From positions 1-9,119 of the forward strand of contig JAGBCG010000119.1 of the NCBI GenBank assembly GCA_017938055.1: DNA of 9,119 bases, in the 5' to 3' direction. The notes beneath the pieces are model-generated. The model was not told the origin of the DNA, ran no database searches, and was given only the letters and a program-made list of their open reading frames with translations. Position numbers and translations under genes: made by a program. How positions within the stretch are numbered: the stretch's first letter is position 1; each line of letters opens with the position of its first letter. The DNA comes from Clostridia bacterium. Its GTDB lineage: Bacteria; Bacillota; Clostridia; Oscillospirales; CAG-382. This document shows positions 7,585 to 9,119 of the stretch, piece by piece.

Positions 7585-8247
7585 ATGGCAGTAATGAATG
7601 TCAATCCAACCCGAATGGAGCTTACAAATCTTAAAAAGAAGCTTGTTACAGCAAGGAGAGGACATAAGCTGTTAAAAGATAAACGAGATGAGCTTATGAG
7701 ACGTTTTCTTGATATGGTACGAGAGAATAAAGAGCTTCGACGAGAGGTTGAACAGGCAATTCTCGAAGCAAATAAGCATATATCAGTTGCGAGAAGCGTA
7801 ATGCAGGGACAGGCACTGGATGTATCTCTTATGCTTCCTAAGCAAGAGCTACAGCTTGATGTAACAAGCAAAAACGTAATGAGTGTCAATATACCCGTTT
7901 TTGAAATAACAAAGCGTTCTGCAAGGGACAGTGATGCATATTCTTACGGCTTTGGCTTTACATCGGGAGATTTGGATGATGCGGTGGAATCCTTGGGAAA
8001 AGTGTTTGAAAAAATGGTGCGTCTTGCAGAGATAGAAAAATCCTGTCAGATGATGTCTGCAGAAATAGAAAAAACAAGGCGTAGAGTAAATGCACTTGAG
8101 CATGTGCTTATACCTCAGTATACAGATACTATCAAGTATATAACTATGAAGCTTGATGAAAACGAAAGAAGCACAATCACAAGACTTATGAAAGTTAAGG
8201 ATATGATGCTTAAAGAGCAGATTGAAAGCCACAAGTTTCAAACCTAA
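7585..8247 (+). CDS. ntpD: V/A-type ATPase subunit D (central rotor shaft)
   Basis: Subunit D is the long antiparallel coiled-coil axle that turns inside A3B3 and, with F, docks into subunit C. The 220-residue protein begins with MAVMNVNPTRMELTNLKKKL, followed by ARRGHKLLKDKRDELMRRF, the diagnostic N-terminal helix of the family. The C-terminal helix, roughly 140-205, includes the family block IEKTRRRVNALEHVLIPQY and completes the coiled coil. The middle part (about 80-135) forms the short globular domain that contacts F. GGGAG at 7571-7575 lies 9 nt before the ATG, and the gap from ntpB is 18 nt. It is the last ATPase gene: an intrinsic terminator starts 17 nt after the stop. No ntpJ-like K+ transporter gene follows, unlike in E. 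hirae. Confidence 0.97.
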   Translation: MAVMNVNPTRMELTNLKKKLVTARRGHKLLKDKRDELMRRFLDMVRENKELRREVEQAILEANKHISVARSVMQGQALDVSLMLPKQELQLDVTSKNVMSVNIPVFEITKRSARDSDAYSYGFGFTSGDLDDAVESLGKVFEKMVRLAEIEKSCQMMSAEIEKTRRRVNALEHVLIPQYTDTIKYITMKLDENERSTITRLMKVKDMMLKEQIESHKFQT

Positions 8248-8263
8248 GGAAATATAAAATAAT

Positions 8264-8295
8264 AAGGAGGTCCAGATACGGACTTCCTTTTTGTT
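8264..8295 (+). terminator. Intrinsic terminator of the ntp operon
   Basis: AAGGAGGTCC (8264-8273) pairs with GGACTTCCTT (8280-8289). This gives a 10-bp stem with one G-U wobble and a 6-nt loop (AGATAC), followed by TTTTTGTT. Location 17 nt after the ntpD stop and the T-run make this a convincing Rho-independent terminator on the + strand. Confidence 0.88.
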
Positions 8296-8363
8296 ATAGA
8301 TATACAAAAAGAAAAAACATAAAGCTGTAAACTCTGTTTTTTAAACAAAAATACGTTTTAGGG

Positions 8364-8392
8364 TTGTTATTTTTGCATTTTAATGATATAAT
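8364..8392 (+). promoter_or_regulatory. Candidate vegetative promoter P1 (TTGTTA-N17-TATAAT with extended -10)
   Basis: The -35 is TTGTTA (8364-8369, 4 of 6 consensus bases), the spacer is the optimal 17 bp, and the -10 is a perfect TATAAT (8387-8392). It is preceded by TG plus one base at 8384-8386, an extended -10. The expected transcription start is near 8399. This is more than 210 nt before the next coding start, so the product would be either a small RNA or a long structured leader. The -10 overlaps the left arm of the inverted repeat 8390-8399. Confidence 0.55.
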
Positions 8393-8470
8393 TGACACAT
8401 ACAGAATTTTATTACATAAAATTCTCAAGAGCTGACGCTCTTTTGTGCTCTTTCGAGCACTGTGTCAATT
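8390..8470. repeat. 10-bp perfect inverted repeat enclosing three hairpins
   Basis: AATTGACACA at 8390-8399 is the exact reverse complement of TGTGTCAATT at 8461-8470. Between them lie three perfect hairpins in a row: a 10-bp stem 8403-8412/8416-8425 with a 3-nt loop, a 6-bp stem 8427-8432/8437-8442 with loop TGAC, and a 6-bp stem 8445-8450/8455-8460 with loop TTTC. Together they could fold as a four-way junction in DNA or in a transcript covering both arms. I see no target-site duplication at the flanks. It could be an intergenic (MITE- or REP-like) repeat, a regulatory dyad, or part of an RNA gene. The pairing is directly seen; the function is unknown. Confidence 0.8.
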
Positions 8471-8508
8471 GACGGCGTCGAAAAATGCCCTTGCGAGCAA
8501 GCATTTTT
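8399..8508 (+). ncRNA. Candidate small structured RNA or leader RNA
   Basis: The segment from the predicted start of promoter P1 to the T-run at 8504-8508 contains four consecutive stem-loops and no open reading frame on the + strand worth calling. The last stem, AAAAATGC (8481-8488) with GCATTTTT (8501-8508), encloses TTG/CAA (8491-8493 with 8498-8500). It ends in five T, resembling a weak, possibly bidirectional terminator. A transcript of about 110 nt would fit. The next gene has its own promoter-like sequence, so it does not need this RNA. It matches no RNA family I recognise. The alternative is that the hairpins belong to a repeat element and the promoter match is chance. Confidence 0.28.
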
Positions 8509-8512
8509 GCTC
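8481..8512. repeat. Two overlapping, mutually exclusive hairpins
   Basis: Hairpin one pairs AAAAATGC (8481-8488) with GCATTTTT (8501-8508), with a CC bulge and an inner TTG/CAA. Hairpin two pairs GAGCAA (8495-8500) with TTGCTC (8507-8512) across a 6-nt loop. They share bases, so only one can form. The first looks terminator-like; the second is not followed by a T-run. Confidence 0.6.
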
Positions 8513-8551
8513 CTGGTAAAATGATTTGGTGGCATCTGAATATACACTGAT

Positions 8552-8581
8552 TTTACATAGTCATAAAATGTATAGTATAAA
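8552..8581 (+). promoter_or_regulatory. Candidate promoter P2 of the acyltransferase-like gene
   Basis: The -35 is TTTACA (8552-8557, 5 of 6 consensus bases), the spacer is 18 bp, and the -10 is TATAAA (8576-8581, 5 of 6). A start near 8588 would give a short leader of about 25 nt carrying AAGAGG at 8601-8606. The inverted pair TACAT (8554-8558) and ATGTA (8568-8572) falls between the two boxes and could be an operator, though it is short and the region is AT-rich. Confidence 0.5.
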
Positions 8582-8613
8582 AAAGAAAAGGAAATTTAGC
8601 AAGAGGTATAAAA

Positions 8614-9119
8614 ATGAGTTTAAAAGATTATATTAAAGGTTTCTTTGAATTCTATAACTACAATGAGGAAGATTCTGAGTTTTTAATTAATACATATGAA
8701 AAAATAACTAATAATTCTGAAACTTCTAAACTACTTGATCAGGCAATGGAATTGTATAACAAAAGTGTTAATTGCGATTATAATAAAATAATTGCCATTG
8801 CTGATGAAATTGCCACAGCTTTATATTTGCATGAATTTACAGTTGAGTTTTTAATCTTTGTGTGCCTTTCAAAAAGGGCAGAAAAAGCTTATGCAGAAAA
8901 GGGAATAGCTTCCGAAATCTTTCAAGAAAATATGCTTGATTTAAAATACAAACTGGATGAGTGTAAACTTGTGTACAATATAGTTGGTAGTTGTGTGGCA
9001 GACTGGTTTGTTGGCTTTTTTAACTTAACAAGATTTACTTTTGGCAGACTTCAGTTTGAATTAATAAATTTTGATAAAAATTATGCGAATGGCGGAAGAG
9101 TCCTTACGCCTGGAAGCAA
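8614..9119 (+). CDS. Acyltransferase-like protein (NAT_N/GNAT_C type), truncated by the window end
   Basis: An open frame starts at the ATG 8614, with AAGAGG at 8601-8606 placed 7 nt upstream, and runs 168 codons to the window edge without a stop. The protein is helical and acidic at its N-terminus (MSLKDYIKGFFEFYNYNEED). The middle reads SKRAEKAYAEKGIASEIFQE, then NMLDLKYKLDEC. Next come ADWFVGFF (129-136) and RFTFGRLQFE (140-149). This order, a 'GI...I' helical segment, then a W-x-x-G-F turn, then (R/F)xxxGRLQFE, is what I know from Bacillota 'acyltransferase domain-containing' proteins. These combine an N-terminal NAT_N region with a GNAT-like C-terminal half. Substrate and reaction are unknown. 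Most of the acetyl-CoA-binding half would lie beyond the window. G+C is about 31% by hand count, well below the ATPase genes, and the gene has its own promoter-like sequence, so it is a separate unit. The family call is from memory of motifs. Confidence 0.75.
   Translation, partial: MSLKDYIKGFFEFYNYNEEDSEFLINTYEKITNNSETSKLLDQAMELYNKSVNCDYNKIIAIADEIATALYLHEFTVEFLIFVCLSKRAEKAYAEKGIASEIFQENMLDLKYKLDECKLVYNIVGSCVADWFVGFFNLTRFTFGRLQFELINFDKNYANGGRVLTPGS

Larger units (their letters stand above)
8296..8613. other. 318-bp gene-free region with promoters and nested inverted repeats
   Basis: This AT-rich gap lies between the operon terminator and the last gene. From 8296 to 8363 I see only A/T-rich sequence with a weak 5-bp hairpin (8335-8339 with 8343-8347). 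From 8364 to 8512 there is a promoter-like sequence and a dense set of perfect inverted repeats, listed separately. From 8513 to 8613 there is a 7-bp inverted pair (8516-8522 with 8550-8556), a second promoter-like sequence, and the ribosome binding site AAGAGG (8601-8606) of the next gene. No convincing protein gene is present on either strand. Confidence 0.75.

Noticed and set aside
7849..8307. 152-codon open frame on the - strand across the end of ntpD and the terminator
   Set aside because: The product is low-complexity and Phe/Cys/Lys-rich, and it is antisense to ntpD with no family resemblance. It would have to start within the terminator flank.
8335..8347. Small hairpin TGTTT/AAACA after the operon terminator
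   Set aside because: It is only 5 bp, A/T-rich, and in a sequence where such pairs are expected by chance.
8392..8420. TTGACA (8392-8397) with CATAAA (8415-8420) as a promoter, 17-bp spacer
   Set aside because: The -35 is perfect, but the -10 is poor and lies in the stem of the 10-bp hairpin. The perfect extended -10 at 8387-8392 overlaps it and is a better candidate. It remains possible as a secondary start.

Overview
The window carries most of a V/A-type (rotary) ATPase operon on the + strand, followed by an intrinsic terminator, a structured AT-rich intergenic region, and the 5' part of one unrelated gene. The organism looks like a low-to-moderate-GC Bacillota, probably a gut clostridium of the Oscillospiraceae/Ruminococcaceae type. 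The reasons are strong AGGAGG-type Shine-Dalgarno sequences on most genes, tightly packed or overlapping cistrons, the Enterococcus/clostridial subunit order, and the type of acyltransferase-like protein downstream. This placement is an inference from style and protein families, not from a marker gene.

Operon (43-8247): ntpI-ntpK-ntpE-ntpC-ntpF-ntpA-ntpB-ntpD, encoding subunits I (a), K (c), E, C (d), F, A, B and D. The A and B subunits form the catalytic hexamer. D and F form the central rotor axle, and C is the socket joining the axle to the ring of K subunits. I is the membrane stator half-channel, and E is one of the two peripheral-stalk chains. The small partner of E (subunit G/H) is not in the window and would be expected just upstream. 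All key residues I could check are present: the P-loop and catalytic Glu in A, the arginine finger in B, two helix arginines in I, and the ion-binding carboxylate in K. K also carries the full set of side chains that bind Na+ in Enterococcus hirae NtpK, so the enzyme is predicted to be Na+-coupled. Two gene pairs (I/K and C/F) overlap by 8 nt, A/B are separated by 1 nt, and the largest gap is 33 nt, so translation is probably coupled along the message.

3' region (8248-8613): an intrinsic terminator follows ntpD. Beyond it lies a promoter-like sequence with an extended -10, then a compact cluster of perfect inverted repeats. A 10-bp inverted pair encloses three hairpins, and a fourth hairpin ends in a T-run. 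This cluster is the least explained part of the window. It could be a small RNA gene, a structured leader, or a copy of an intergenic repeat. A second promoter-like sequence sits just upstream of the last gene.

Last gene (8614 to the window end, truncated): an AT-rich gene (about 31% G+C by hand count, against about 43-53% in three sampled operon lines) encoding an acyltransferase-like protein of the NAT_N/GNAT_C type. It is not obviously connected to the ATPase.
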